From Saprospiraceae bacterium (GTDB taxonomy: Bacteria > Bacteroidota > Bacteroidia > Chitinophagales > Saprospiraceae): a stretch of 64,000 nucleotides of DNA. The notes below the pieces were generated by a model. The model was not told the origin of the DNA. It searched no databases and worked only from the letters and a program-made list of their open reading frames with translations. The DNA is taken from positions 656,501 through 720,500 of the forward strand of contig JADJYQ010000001.1 of NCBI GenBank assembly GCA_016719615.1, given 5' to 3'. Positions within the stretch are counted from its first letter, which is position 1; every line of letters begins with the position of its first letter. The position numbers and the translations under genes were made by a program. Of this stretch, positions 1 through 8,830 are shown piece by piece.

Positions 1-634
1 CTTCGATTGGATTAGTGCCTAAGTCTGGATTTAGTATAATTTTAGAAGCAAGAAAATTGCTTTTAACAGCTGCTGTTCGCGGCTCGGAATTTCCTAAATA
101 TTGAGGATAGATTCTTCTGCCAAATTCATTTATAAGAAGAATACTACTTTCATCATGTTGATTTTCTTTGTGGTTTTCACAATCAATACTTAATATCAAT
201 ACACCCGTAGAAAAAACATGAAGGCAAATTGATTTTAGATGTAATATATAAGTTTTTAATTTGGTATCAATTATATATTCAGCATTATTTCCAAGTTTAT
301 ATTCATAATAGGCCATAAATTTGTTTTTTGGCATTTTACCCCATACGGGATTTTCGTTCTGCCAATTTTGTTTTTCATTCCTCTCTTGTTGATCGAAAAT
401 GGCCTTTCGGACATAATCGTGAAAATAAACAAATTCATTGTAATCCTTTTCGGTATTTAACCTGTAAAATTGTCTTCTCCAATTAGTATTATTAAGGTAT
501 TTATGAAATTTTGTGATATCGGATCTTAATTCAAAATCGTAAGTACTTAGGTTCTTCTTTCCAGGAACAAAATCCCACTTCAATGGCAACATGAAGGTAT
601 GTGTACTATAAATTTGAGGCACTTTTTTATCCAT
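1..634 (-). CDS. Hypothetical protein, N-terminal part (runs off left edge)
   Basis: Reading from an ATG at 634 towards position 1, the frame stays open for 211 codons and leaves the window, so only the N-terminal part is visible. It begins MDKKVPQIYSTHTFMLPLKW and contains a later stretch LLINEFGRRIYPQYLG. No signal peptide or membrane segment is seen in this part. The start overlaps the last 8 bases of the upstream exonuclease gene, so the two are probably translated from one mRNA. I do not recognise the family securely; it resembles large uncharacterised Bacteroidota proteins. The uninterrupted frame and the operon overlap make a real gene likely. Confidence 0.7.
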   Translation of the reverse strand, partial: MDKKVPQIYSTHTFMLPLKWDFVPGKKNLSTYDFELRSDITKFHKYLNNTNWRRQFYRLNTEKDYNEFVYFHDYVRKAIFDQQERNEKQNWQNENPVWGKMPKNKFMAYYEYKLGNNAEYIIDTKLKTYILHLKSICLHVFSTGVLILSIDCENHKENQHDESSILLINEFGRRIYPQYLGNSEPRTAAVKSNFLASKIILNPDLGTNPIE

Positions 635-1187
635 TAGTTTTGAAATTATGTAGTTTTTTAAAGCAAACTAGCTCAATTTGACTATCAATAAGAGCATGAT
701 GCTGCTTTGCCTTATCAGCTCCTGCAAATTCAAATCGCGATACATCTTTTGTAAATCGATCCATCGGTTCTATAATGCCTTTTAATCTGAAATAGGTTGC
801 AAGATCAAATGGAGCAAAAAATATGTTTGAAGGTATATTCATTGCACCCCCAAACAATTCACAAAATAAGACCCAGTCGTAAGCCAGTACATCAGCCCAG
901 ATTTCGATAAAGTCAAATTCAGAAAGCCATGTTTCCAATTCTTTTCTGATTTGAATTTTATTTCCTTTCATTTTAAAGGTTGTTCCGGAATTTTCTAATA
1001 TTTCTTCAACTTCTTTGTATTCAAGTTTTGGTAGGACATGCTCTTCAAGCCACGGATTGAGTTGATTGCGATCGAAGTCGTTGAATTCTGCATAAAATTC
1101 TCTGCCGTTTTCGGCGACCAGACCCATTGATATTAAAGTTGTGGCCTGATGTAATCCCGTAAACTCCATATCTAAAAATATTTTCAT
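627..1187 (-). CDS. 3'-5' exoribonuclease, Rv2179c-like (DEDD fold)
   Basis: A 186-residue protein starting MKIFLDMEFTGLH. The N-terminal D-x-E (DME, residues 6-8) is the first metal-binding pair of DEDD exonucleases, a central D lies in the EIWADVLAYDW stretch, and the C-terminal HHALIDSQIE (about residues 162-171) supplies the final H-x(4)-D. This matches the compact Rv2179c-like exonuclease family (about 170-180 aa), which trims single-stranded 3' ends of RNA. It is probably cytoplasmic. It lies 14 bp downstream of the stop of the EEP-family gene on the same strand and overlaps the next gene by 8 bp. Its physiological substrate cannot be read from sequence. Confidence 0.8.
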   Translation of the reverse strand: MKIFLDMEFTGLHQATTLISMGLVAENGREFYAEFNDFDRNQLNPWLEEHVLPKLEYKEVEEILENSGTTFKMKGNKIQIRKELETWLSEFDFIEIWADVLAYDWVLFCELFGGAMNIPSNIFFAPFDLATYFRLKGIIEPMDRFTKDVSRFEFAGADKAKQHHALIDSQIELVCFKKLHNFKTNG

Positions 1188-1201
1188 GCAGATTATTAAA
1201 T

Positions 1202-2089
1202 TTAAAATTCCACCAGCATCTCGACAGGTAAATGATCTGAATAAACATTTCTCAAAGTTGTAACCGTTTCACAAGGTCGATCTTTCATAAAATCCTGTAC
1301 TTTGCAAATAGTTTTGCGACTTTGATTGAATTTATAGTAGATATTGTCTTCGCCCAAACTCATGTAGTTTCCATCTTCACAATACATTCTGAGCGTTGTC
1401 GATTGTCCATTGAGACACGAATTAAAACCTAATTGCTTAAGTGAGTTAAAAGCGTCATGATCATTTCGAAGATTAAAATCTCCACTCCATATCATATTAT
1501 TATTTTGTTGTTGTGAAATCCATTGTGTTATCGCTTTAATTTCAATAGATTCCTCAAAACTTTTATCGTGTGTGCGAGAATGGTAGTTGATCATTTTAAA
1601 GGATAAACCTCCAATATCAAATAAAGCTACAAAAGGTTCGCGGTGAACTGCAGCATCGACTTCTTTTAATAAATAGGGGTGTCCCAACATTTTGATGCGA
1701 GATGTTTTCCACAAATAGGCATATCGCTCACTGATATATGCACTAGGGCTTTTGGTAGGATCGCTGATGCGGTAATCCCAGTTTGCTCCTTTTCGTTTGA
1801 GTGCTTCGCTCAATCTTCCAACAGCTTGTGCACCGCCCGGATGTTTGGCAACTACTTCCTGGATGGCGATCACATCCGCATGTCCTATAAGATCAGCAAT
1901 CATTTGCATCTCTTTATCATCCCTGGACTGCCCAAAATCTTTGATGTTCCAGCTTATAAGGATAAATGAATTTGCAAAAGAAAAGCAAGTATGTACAATA
2001 AAAATTGCAGTAAAGATACAGGCAGGATAACTCCTGCTAAAGCTTCGCCAATTAAGTTGAGGCGCCCTGGTTTTGAGTGGATCGTCCAT
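1202..2089 (-). CDS. Endonuclease/exonuclease/phosphatase (DNase I-like) family protein
   Basis: A 295-residue protein. After a hydrophobic N-terminal segment (about residues 20-45, possible membrane anchor or signal) come the EEP superfamily motifs in order: ISWNIKDFG (catalytic Asn), IAIQEVV (metal-binding Glu), NYHSRTH, WSGDFNLRND (Asp/Asn pair) and YSDHLPVEML (the terminal SDH). These define a DNase I / exonuclease III-like phosphodiesterase fold. A non-cytoplasmic nuclease is plausible because of the hydrophobic N-terminus, but lipid phosphatases share the fold. It is the first gene of a three-gene minus-strand run with the Rv2179c-like exonuclease. The start at 2089 is the first in-frame start; the signal-like segment argues that it is about right. 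Confidence 0.85.
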   Translation of the reverse strand: MDDPLKTRAPQLNWRSFSRSYPACIFTAIFIVHTCFSFANSFILISWNIKDFGQSRDDKEMQMIADLIGHADVIAIQEVVAKHPGGAQAVGRLSEALKRKGANWDYRISDPTKSPSAYISERYAYLWKTSRIKMLGHPYLLKEVDAAVHREPFVALFDIGGLSFKMINYHSRTHDKSFEESIEIKAITQWISQQQNNNMIWSGDFNLRNDHDAFNSLKQLGFNSCLNGQSTTLRMYCEDGNYMSLGEDNIYYKFNQSRKTICKVQDFMKDRPCETVTTLRNVYSDHLPVEMLVEF

Positions 2090-2300
2090 GGGGTCAGTTT
2101 CGGTTGGTTGATCAATAGATTCTTCAAACTTAATACAAATTGTTCAGTTTTGTAACCAGGTGGATTACATAATTATTTTTATTATACGTTATTTAGTACT
2201 AAAATTTAATAGATTAGCCTATAATTAATATGGCTTTTTCTTGATTTAGCAAAATATATTCAGGATTGAAATTCGTTATTCTCACATTAGATATTAGGCT

Positions 2301-2308
2301 TATATTTG
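2301..2308 (+). promoter_or_regulatory. Bacteroidota -7 box (TATATTTG)
   Basis: TATATTTG is a perfect match to the TAnnTTTG -7 consensus of Bacteroidota primary sigma factors. It lies 19 bp before the ATG of the DUF3127 gene. No convincing -33 element was found at the usual distance. Confidence 0.5.
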
Positions 2309-2326
2309 TTTCCTAAATTTAACAAT

Positions 2327-2689
2327 ATGAGTTACCAAATAAACGGCAAACTGGTCAAAAAAATGGAAATGGAAAGCAAAACTGCCAGCTTTCAAACGAG
2401 AGAATTTGTAATTGTAACCCAAGAGCAATATCCTCAATACATTAAATTTCAGTTGGTGCAGGATCGCTGCAATATCATTGATAAGTTTAATGAAAATGAC
2501 GAACTAGCAGTGCATTTTGATTTGCGCGGTCGCGAATGGCAGGGTAAATATTTTACCAATTTACAGGCTTGGAAGGTGGAAGCGTCAGCAGGAGGTGGAG
2601 AGGCCGCTGGTCAGGATTTAGTGGCTGATAAAGATGCACCGGATCCTTTTTCACAGCCGGAAACCAATTTTGATGATCTTCCTTTTTGA
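2327..2689 (+). CDS. DUF3127 domain-containing protein
   Basis: From ATG 2327 it encodes about 120 residues beginning MSYQINGKLVKK. The first about 85 residues (GKLVKKMEMESKTASFQTREFVIVT ... FDLRGREWQGKYFTNLQAWKVE) match DUF3127, a small OB-fold-like domain widespread in Bacteroidota. The tail is Gly/Ala-rich and acidic and ends EPTNFDDLPF-like (here ETNFDDLPF), strongly resembling the acidic C-terminal tip of single-stranded DNA-binding proteins that docks partners. A role in binding single-stranded nucleic acid is inference from this. An upstream TTG at 2306 is less likely: it overlaps the -7 box. Confidence 0.85.
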   Translation: MSYQINGKLVKKMEMESKTASFQTREFVIVTQEQYPQYIKFQLVQDRCNIIDKFNENDELAVHFDLRGREWQGKYFTNLQAWKVEASAGGGEAAGQDLVADKDAPDPFSQPETNFDDLPF

Positions 2690-3231
2690 TGTATAAAATT
2701 CTTTGCATATTCTGCTTTTTTGTGACTGGCTTAAACAGCCAGATGATTTCTCACTTTCAAACGGTCTATTCCGATGATCTTCGCGATTGGAGATTTTTAG
2801 ATGAGGAAGAATCTCAGATGGGAAGCTTAAGAGCACGTTGGGGTTTTGAACAGGACTTTTCGCAATGGGATATTCGGATCGATGAATTATCCGGATCCAT
2901 TCAACAACGCTGGAAAAATCAACCACACGATTGGGAAATCCGTTTGTTGGATCATTTTTTAACGGCTACACCTGTATGGGCGGGACAATTTGATGTTTGG
3001 AGAATTGCTTTTAAGGATAAAATATACAATTTGCGCATTGAACCTGAATCGGATGGGATTCAATGTTTGATGACACAGGGCGAAGAAGAAGTATTTATTA
3101 TTTATAACAGTTATTTTTTTGATTACCGGGATTGGTCGATTGAATATCTTCAGGATGTAGAAGATCAGATTCTTGTTGTTACTGGATTTTTTCTTGCCGG
3201 TTTATACGGGAGTAAATTTCCTTTAAAATGA
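2689..3231 (+). CDS. Secreted hypothetical protein
   Basis: A 180-residue protein whose ATG overlaps the stop of the DUF3127 gene (TGATG), so the two are translationally coupled. It starts MYKILCIFCFFVTGLNSQ, a typical short signal peptide, and the mature part is rich in Trp, Asp and aromatic residues (DWRFLDEEE, WDIRIDEL, DWEIRLLDHF). It has no recognised domain. The pattern of short repeated beta-like segments suggests a soluble periplasmic or exported beta-rich protein. Function unknown. Confidence 0.7.
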   Translation: MYKILCIFCFFVTGLNSQMISHFQTVYSDDLRDWRFLDEEESQMGSLRARWGFEQDFSQWDIRIDELSGSIQQRWKNQPHDWEIRLLDHFLTATPVWAGQFDVWRIAFKDKIYNLRIEPESDGIQCLMTQGEEEVFIIYNSYFFDYRDWSIEYLQDVEDQILVVTGFFLAGLYGSKFPLK

Positions 3232-3395
3232 AGTCTGGAGGAAGACTGGAGGAAGTCTGGAGGAAGGCTGTAAGTCTGCTAGTCTGTTAGTCTGCTAGTC
3301 TGGAGGAAGTCTGATTGTCTGCTAGTCTGCTAGTCTGGAGGAAGTCTGATTGTCTGCTATTCTGATAGTCTGGAGGAAGTCTGATAGTCTGTTAT
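3232..3395 (+). repeat. Minisatellite of AGTCTGGAGGA / AGTCTGCT units
   Basis: About 165 bp of imperfect tandem units: AAGTCTGGAGG is repeated several times, interrupted by GTCTGCTA/GTCTGTTA units. It begins directly after the stop codon of the secreted hypothetical gene. Its reverse complement (CTTCCTCCAGACTT-like) appears again at 4126-4186, beyond the four-helix-bundle gene, so the two arrays form a large inverted pair. Confidence 0.8.
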
Positions 3396-3608
3396 TTTTT
3401 TACGGATGCATTTGAGGTGTGGAGTCATGCAGGTTTATGTGCATATAGGAAATTTCAGAGTTACATTAAAAGTTGGCACACCAATACATTCAATCGATCA
3501 ATAGGGTGATTGAATAAATTGATCCCTATTTTTTTTAATCATTTCTGTTTGTAAAAATTTATCCAGTGTAATATTGTTTTTATTTATTGATAAATTCAAT
3601 ATAACAAC

Positions 3609-3965
3609 ATGAGAGATTACACGAAAATTAAAGCATTTCAAATTGCTGATGCACTCGTTCTGGAAGTATATCAAATTACGAAGTACTTTCCGAAAGATGA
3701 GATTTATGGTTTGTCATCTCAATTGCGAAGAGCCGTAATATCAGTATGCTGCAATATAGTTGAAGGATGTTACCGTTCAAGTGAAAAAGAATTTTTCAGA
3801 TATTTGGAAATTTCATTTGCTTCCTTAAAAGAATCACATTATCAATTTGAATTAGCATATCGTCTGGGTTATATCGAACTTAAAAGTTTCAATGCATGTC
3901 AAAACAAATTTGAAGCGGCAGAAAAAGTTTTGTTTTCCCTTATCAAAGGATTGCATAATAAGTGA
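3609..3965 (+). CDS. Four-helix-bundle protein (S23 / IVP family)
   Basis: A 118-residue protein starting MRDYTKIKAFQIADALVLEVY. The pattern KxFQIADxLVLEVYxxTKxFPKDEIYGLSSQLRRAVISVCCNIVEG, followed by SEKEFFRYLEISFASLKESHYQFELAYRLGY, is characteristic of the four-helix-bundle family first found as an open reading frame in intervening sequences of 23S rRNA genes. Molecular function is not established. The gene stands alone between two minisatellite arrays that are reverse complements of each other (3232-3395 and 4126-4186). An AT-rich spacer of about 200 bp precedes it. Confidence 0.9.
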   Translation: MRDYTKIKAFQIADALVLEVYQITKYFPKDEIYGLSSQLRRAVISVCCNIVEGCYRSSEKEFFRYLEISFASLKESHYQFELAYRLGYIELKSFNACQNKFEAAEKVLFSLIKGLHNK

Positions 3966-4035
3966 ATATTCCAAATTGAATTTGTTGATTAAATCTAATC
4001 AGAATCACAAATCTAACATCATACATTTATAACTC

Positions 4036-4186
4036 CCAGCCTTCCAGTCTAACAGCCTCAGCCTAACAGCCTAACAGCCTAACAGCCTAACAGACTAACA
4101 GACTAACAGACTAACAGACTTTCAGACTTTCCCCAGACTTCCCACAGACTTCCCCCAGACTTCCCCCAGACTTCCTCCAGACTTTT
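4036..4186 (-). repeat. Compound minisatellite (AACAGCCT / AACAGACT then CTTCCCCCAGA units)
   Basis: Octamers CCTAACAG and ACTAACAG repeat about ten times (to about 4120), followed by about six 11-12 bp units of the type ACTTCCCCCAG up to 4186. The array ends four bases before the proS stop codon and lies at the 3' end of both the four-helix-bundle gene and proS, which converge here. Confidence 0.85.
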
Positions 4187-4190
4187 CCTC

Positions 4191-5660
4191 TTAATAAGCT
4201 TTCGCAAACAACACCCTCCGCTTCGAAGGATTGCCTGTGAAAATACATTTGCCATCCTCCTCTTTTGCATCCAAAGGAATGCAACGGATCGTAGCTTTAG
4301 TGAGTTCTTTGATCTTCTCTTCTGTTTCAGAAGTTCCATCCCAATGGGCGTAGATGAAACCTGGAGTTTCTTCAATGACCTTTACAAATTCATCCCAGCT
4401 ATCTAACGAACGACTGTTAGCAATTTGAAAATTACGGGCTCTTGTAAAAAGATTTTGTTGAATTTCAACCAATAGTTGTTCGATATATTCTGTAGCACCT
4501 TCGATGGGGATGCTTGATTTTTCTTTGGTGTCTCTTCTGGCGATTTCAAAAACGCCTGCTTCGAGATCTCTGGCACCGATGCCTACGCGGATGGGGACAC
4601 CTTTTAATTCGTGTTCGGCAAATTTAAAGCCGGGACGATTTTTTTCGTCTTTGTCGTAAGCGCAACGAATGCCTTTTTGTTGCAGTTTTTTCATGAGCGC
4701 ATCAGCGGCCTCGGTTAATTCGGGAGATGGCTTAGGTATAGGCACAATGACTACTTGTGTAGGTGCCAGGCGCGGGGGCAATATCTGTCCTTCGTCATCT
4801 GTATGTGCTATAACGATCGCGCCAATCAAGCGCGTGCTAACTCCCCAGGAAGTAGCCCAGACGAATTCTTCTTTGTTTTGATCCGTCAGATATTTTACAT
4901 TGAAGGCTTTGGCAAAGTTCTGACCTAAAAAGTGAGAGGTACCTGCTTGTAATGCTTTTCCATCTTGCATCATCGCTTCAATAGTATAAGTTTCTTCAGC
5001 TCCGGCAAAACGCTCGTTAGCTGTTTTGACCCCTTTAATGATGGGTATAGCCATATACTCCTCTGCAAATCGCGTATACACTTCATGCATTTGTTCAGCT
5101 TCAGCTATGGCTTCTGCTGCAGTTGCATGAGCGGTATGGCCTTCCTGCCACAAGAATTCGGTGGTGCGCAAAAAAGGACGGGTTCGCATTTCCCAGCGGA
5201 CAACATTTGCCCATTGATTGATAAGTATGGGTAGGTCTCGATACGATTGGATCCAATCTCTGTAAGTATTCCAGATAACGGCTTCAGAGGTTGGTCTTAC
5301 CACCAGTTCTTCCTCAAGTTTGGCTTCCGGATCGACCATGAGTTTCCCCTTATTATTGGGATCGTTTTTGAGTCGGTAATGGGTTACGACTGCACATTCT
5401 TTGGCAAAACCTTCTGCATTTTTTTCTTCAGCTTCGAATAAACTCTTGGGAACAAAAAGTGGAAAATAAGCATTCACATGACCGGTTTCTTTGAACATGC
5501 GATCGAGAACATCCCGCATGTTTTCCCATAATGCATAGCCCAGGGGCTTAATGACCATGCAGCCGCGAACGGCGCTTTGATCAGCCAATCCCGATTTATA
5601 AACCAGGTCATTATACCATTGAGAATAGTCTTCTGTACGCGATGTGATTACTTTAGCCAT
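4191..5660 (-). CDS. proS: Prolyl-tRNA synthetase (class II, short/archaeal type)
   Basis: 489 residues starting MAKVITSRTEDYSQWYNDLV. Class II motifs are visible: motif 1 in GCMVIKPLGYALWENMRDVLDRMF, motif 2 in RPTSEAVIWNTY...NQWANVVRWEMRTRPFLRTTEFLWQEGHTAH, motif 3 around GVSTRLIGAIVIAHTDDEG, then the anticodon-binding domain (APTQVVIVPIP). It ends in a Zn-type C-terminal extension terminating in an aromatic KAY, as in the short ProRS class. The enzyme charges tRNA-Pro with proline in the cytoplasm. Length is that of the family. It is a single-gene unit; a minus-strand CAAATGTA (TACATTTG) at 5777-5784 may be its -7 box. Confidence 0.97.
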   Translation of the reverse strand: MAKVITSRTEDYSQWYNDLVYKSGLADQSAVRGCMVIKPLGYALWENMRDVLDRMFKETGHVNAYFPLFVPKSLFEAEEKNAEGFAKECAVVTHYRLKNDPNNKGKLMVDPEAKLEEELVVRPTSEAVIWNTYRDWIQSYRDLPILINQWANVVRWEMRTRPFLRTTEFLWQEGHTAHATAAEAIAEAEQMHEVYTRFAEEYMAIPIIKGVKTANERFAGAEETYTIEAMMQDGKALQAGTSHFLGQNFAKAFNVKYLTDQNKEEFVWATSWGVSTRLIGAIVIAHTDDEGQILPPRLAPTQVVIVPIPKPSPELTEAADALMKKLQQKGIRCAYDKDEKNRPGFKFAEHELKGVPIRVGIGARDLEAGVFEIARRDTKEKSSIPIEGATEYIEQLLVEIQQNLFTRARNFQIANSRSLDSWDEFVKVIEETPGFIYAHWDGTSETEEKIKELTKATIRCIPLDAKEEDGKCIFTGNPSKRRVLFAKAY

Positions 5661-5840
5661 AGGATCTTATTAAACTTTATGCTTGATTTTCAATCAAATA
5701 AATGCTGGGATATGACTTGTTAAGTAAGTTTAACTTAATTCTGTTAAATATTAAATGGAATTTAACCAAGCCCGACCACAAATGTAATAAATTAGCCATT
5801 GTTTAGTAATGTGAATAGGTTCACTTTAAAGTATTCAACT

Positions 5841-7103
5841 ATGAAAACGATTTCAAATAGTGTCTTTATAGCTTTATTCCTGGCCTTTGTTTCGCAGGGG
5901 ATTCAGGCTCAGTTTGATGATATCTACTATGATCCTGACAAGGATACCAAGCCTGTGGATAATAGATATTATGAAGAAGAAAGAGGCGGATCTCCAACTG
6001 ATTCACAACATCTGAGCTACGAAAATGAGTCTGACGAAGAAGCTTATTATGACGATACCAATGGAGAGTGGGAAGATCAGGAGTATTATTACACATCGAG
6101 AATAAAGAGATTTTATAGGCCGGCCTATGGTTTTGGTTATTACGATCCATTTTATACTTATAATTACTATTACGATCCCTATGATTTTGATCCATGGTAT
6201 TATGACCGGGATATATACTCAAGTAGTTGGAGATTTAATTTTTATACCGGTCCGATTCGTTGGAGCAATTATTATAGCTATAGACCCTTTTGGTCAAATT
6301 GGGATGCCTGTTACGGCTGGAATAATTACCACCACGGCTATTATGGAAGTTATCATGGATATAATACTTATTGGGGAAGTCCATACTATTATTACAATTC
6401 TCCTCACTATTATTCTCATAACAAATACCGGGATCAGGATAAATACGCTGATAATGGCTACCATTATGGAAGCAGAAGATTTGGGACAACCAATACTTCT
6501 AAAAGAGGACCCGTACGGCTGAGTAATCCTTCACCCAGAGAGATCACGGAAACAACCGGAGTGAATGCCAATCCGGGTAGAACGAATGATGCTCCCAGAA
6601 GAGTGGTGAGAAGTGCAGATGGGGATGCATCGAATGATAAGCTAATGCCCGGAATTCCAAATACCGGTAAAAGACCTTTGCCGAGATCAAATCCCAGTAA
6701 AGAATTATCAGATGGCAAACATGGTTATGAAAAAATCGATCGCAGTACCGGTAGAGATCCACAAAAATGGGATGATCGCGAAATGAATGCTCAAGATAAA
6801 TTCAAAGATGAACGAAACATCGATAATAGTAAATTACGACCTCATCGAATGGAACGTTCATTTCCATCGGAAGATAAAAGCCGTAACTCAAGAATGGACG
6901 CTGAAAGAAGAACCGGAAGAGATCGTTCTGCACAACTAGATATAAATTTGCCCAGGCAAAGGCAAGATCAAGATCGTTCGGGTTTTGGAGGTGCAATTAT
7001 GGATGCACTGGGAGGCTCTAAATCGAAAGGAAATAATTCTTCATCAGGCGGAAATTCTGGAAAATCAAATAAATCAGAAAGCCCCAGAAAGGGACCCAGA
7101 TAA
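5841..7103 (+). CDS. Secreted tyrosine-rich, C-terminally charged protein
   Basis: From ATG 5841 about 420 residues with a clear signal peptide (MKTISNSVFIALFLAFVSQGIQAQ). Residues about 60-200 are dominated by Tyr, Trp, Asn and Gly (YYYDPYDFDPWYYD, HHGYYGSYHGY), and the second half is Arg/Asp/Ser/Pro-rich and probably disordered, ending in Gly/Ser/Lys. Such exported low-complexity proteins occur widely in Bacteroidota and may be cell-surface or matrix proteins, but no enzymatic motif is present. The upstream TTG at 5799 would precede the signal peptide and is rejected. It is followed at 41 bp by a FadL-like porin gene, possibly the same operon. Confidence 0.8.
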   Translation: MKTISNSVFIALFLAFVSQGIQAQFDDIYYDPDKDTKPVDNRYYEEERGGSPTDSQHLSYENESDEEAYYDDTNGEWEDQEYYYTSRIKRFYRPAYGFGYYDPFYTYNYYYDPYDFDPWYYDRDIYSSSWRFNFYTGPIRWSNYYSYRPFWSNWDACYGWNNYHHGYYGSYHGYNTYWGSPYYYYNSPHYYSHNKYRDQDKYADNGYHYGSRRFGTTNTSKRGPVRLSNPSPREITETTGVNANPGRTNDAPRRVVRSADGDASNDKLMPGIPNTGKRPLPRSNPSKELSDGKHGYEKIDRSTGRDPQKWDDREMNAQDKFKDERNIDNSKLRPHRMERSFPSEDKSRNSRMDAERRTGRDRSAQLDINLPRQRQDQDRSGFGGAIMDALGGSKSKGNNSSSGGNSGKSNKSESPRKGPR

Positions 7104-7143
7104 ACTTTTCTATATTTTGTAATTGTATTTAAATTCACTCATC

Positions 7144-8691
7144 ATGAAAGTTAAGTTTTTGTTGATGTTCTTTATTGCTATTGGTATACAACATACGTAC
7201 GGACAGACGTCTTCGGAAGCCTTGAGATACAGCATGTTCAGGCCATATAGTACAAGCCGTGCCATTGGAGTTGGAAATAGTATGTCTGCCTTAGGTGGTG
7301 ATTTCTCAGCAATTGCAATCAATCCGGCAGGTATCGGGCTTTATCGGAAATCAGATGCTTATGTGAGTATGGGCACGATATGGGAAAAAAATGAAGCGAG
7401 ATTAAACTCAGACCAACATCAAAATTCAATATTCGAAGAAAACACCGGTAAGTTTTCACTGAATGGCTTAGGATTTGTAGGTGTCTCCAATCCCATTGCA
7501 AGCGATTGGCAAAATGTCAATGTCAGTATAAATCTCGTGCGTACGGCTGATTTTAGAAGGGATATTTATTTTAAAGGGAGAAGCCGGGGTTCTATCACAG
7601 ATCGTTTTTTGGAGTTGGCGCTAGATCCCTTGGGACAAGGGCTTGAAGGTTTACACCCCGATGATTTGGATGATTTTGAAGCCGGACTTGCTTACGAAAC
7701 GGGTGCGCTTTTTGATACGGGAACAGATTCGTTGAAATACATCTATAATACCGACTTTTTAGCCTATCCGGAATATGCTGTGCTTAAAGAACAATCTGTA
7801 AAACAGTATGGTGGCATGCATGAATTTACATTTGGAGTAGGTGCCAACTATCGCGAATGGATGGCTCTAGGATTGAGTCTCCATATTCCTTTCGGATTTT
7901 TTGAAAGCAGTACAGTTTATACAGAATCTGAAGCGATTAAAAATGAATACCTGCCTTTCAGAAGTCTGGTATTTGAAAACAAACTAAAAACAGAAATTTC
8001 AGGAGTCGGTGCTAAAATGGGCATCATCTTGAAGCCGACTCCTTTTTTGAGATTGGGAGCTGCCATTCAAACTCCTTATTTATTAACACTCAAAGACAAA
8101 TATCATACTTCCCTTGAATACGGATTTGTGTTGAACAATCGCGATACTTTATTTGATGCACGATCTCCTGATGGTGAATTTGAATATCGATTGACGACCC
8201 CCTGGAGAAGCGTTTTTTCTGTTGCGCTCATCGGTACTTATGGTTTTATTTCTGGTGAAGTGGACTGGATCAATCCGCAACAAGCGCATTATAATCTTTC
8301 GGCCTTTAGTGACGATGCCGGAGATACAAGTTTCGAACAGGAGTTGAATGCAGACATTGATAAACAATACAAATCAGTGATGCAATACCGACTCGGTGCT
8401 GAATTGGCGCTGTCTAAACTCAGACTCCGCGCAGGTTCTCAATGGCTCCCTCAAACCTACACCAATTCGGATGAGCAAGAGCATTATTATAGTTTTGGCG
8501 GTGGCTATCGGGGAGATAAAATCTATTTCGATTTTGCCTATAGTTTTGGCAAACAAAATCAAAGCTATGCTCCGTATCTCACAGGAAATTCCGACTTCAA
8601 CGGCGATGGTAAAATAGATGCCGTAACTCCACTTGTCAATCAAAATATCAACCGGGTAGAAATATTATTTACCATTGGTTGGAAGATCTAA
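7144..8691 (+). CDS. Outer-membrane transport protein, OmpP1/FadL-like
   Basis: About 515 residues from ATG 7144 with a signal peptide (MKVKFLLMFFIAIGIQHTYGQ). The mature N-terminus SEALRYSMFRPYSTSRAIGVGNSMSALGGDFSAIAINPAGIGLYRKSD is the hallmark of the FadL/OmpP1 hatch region in Bacteroidota, and the rest alternates as beta strands, ending RVEILFTIGWKI with a terminal hydrophobic pattern typical of barrels. These proteins let hydrophobic compounds cross the outer membrane; the substrate here is unknown. TTG 7123 is a possible but poorer start. Confidence 0.88.
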   Translation: MKVKFLLMFFIAIGIQHTYGQTSSEALRYSMFRPYSTSRAIGVGNSMSALGGDFSAIAINPAGIGLYRKSDAYVSMGTIWEKNEARLNSDQHQNSIFEENTGKFSLNGLGFVGVSNPIASDWQNVNVSINLVRTADFRRDIYFKGRSRGSITDRFLELALDPLGQGLEGLHPDDLDDFEAGLAYETGALFDTGTDSLKYIYNTDFLAYPEYAVLKEQSVKQYGGMHEFTFGVGANYREWMALGLSLHIPFGFFESSTVYTESEAIKNEYLPFRSLVFENKLKTEISGVGAKMGIILKPTPFLRLGAAIQTPYLLTLKDKYHTSLEYGFVLNNRDTLFDARSPDGEFEYRLTTPWRSVFSVALIGTYGFISGEVDWINPQQAHYNLSAFSDDAGDTSFEQELNADIDKQYKSVMQYRLGAELALSKLRLRAGSQWLPQTYTNSDEQEHYYSFGGGYRGDKIYFDFAYSFGKQNQSYAPYLTGNSDFNGDGKIDAVTPLVNQNINRVEILFTIGWKI

Positions 8692-8830
8692 ACGTTGTAT
8701 TGTTCTTTCATCGGATTAACCCAGAGCGGTGCAAAGTAGGGCGGGCTCTAAATTAAGAAATTGAGATCAACGAAGTAAAATCCTTTCTGGTTTCGGGAAA
8801 ATCAAGTATCTATGTCACAGATTTTAAAAA

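Noticed and set aside
5866..6762. Several long frames opposite or beside the Tyr-rich secreted protein
   Set aside because: They are shadows caused by its low-complexity codon composition; none has a signal or domain.
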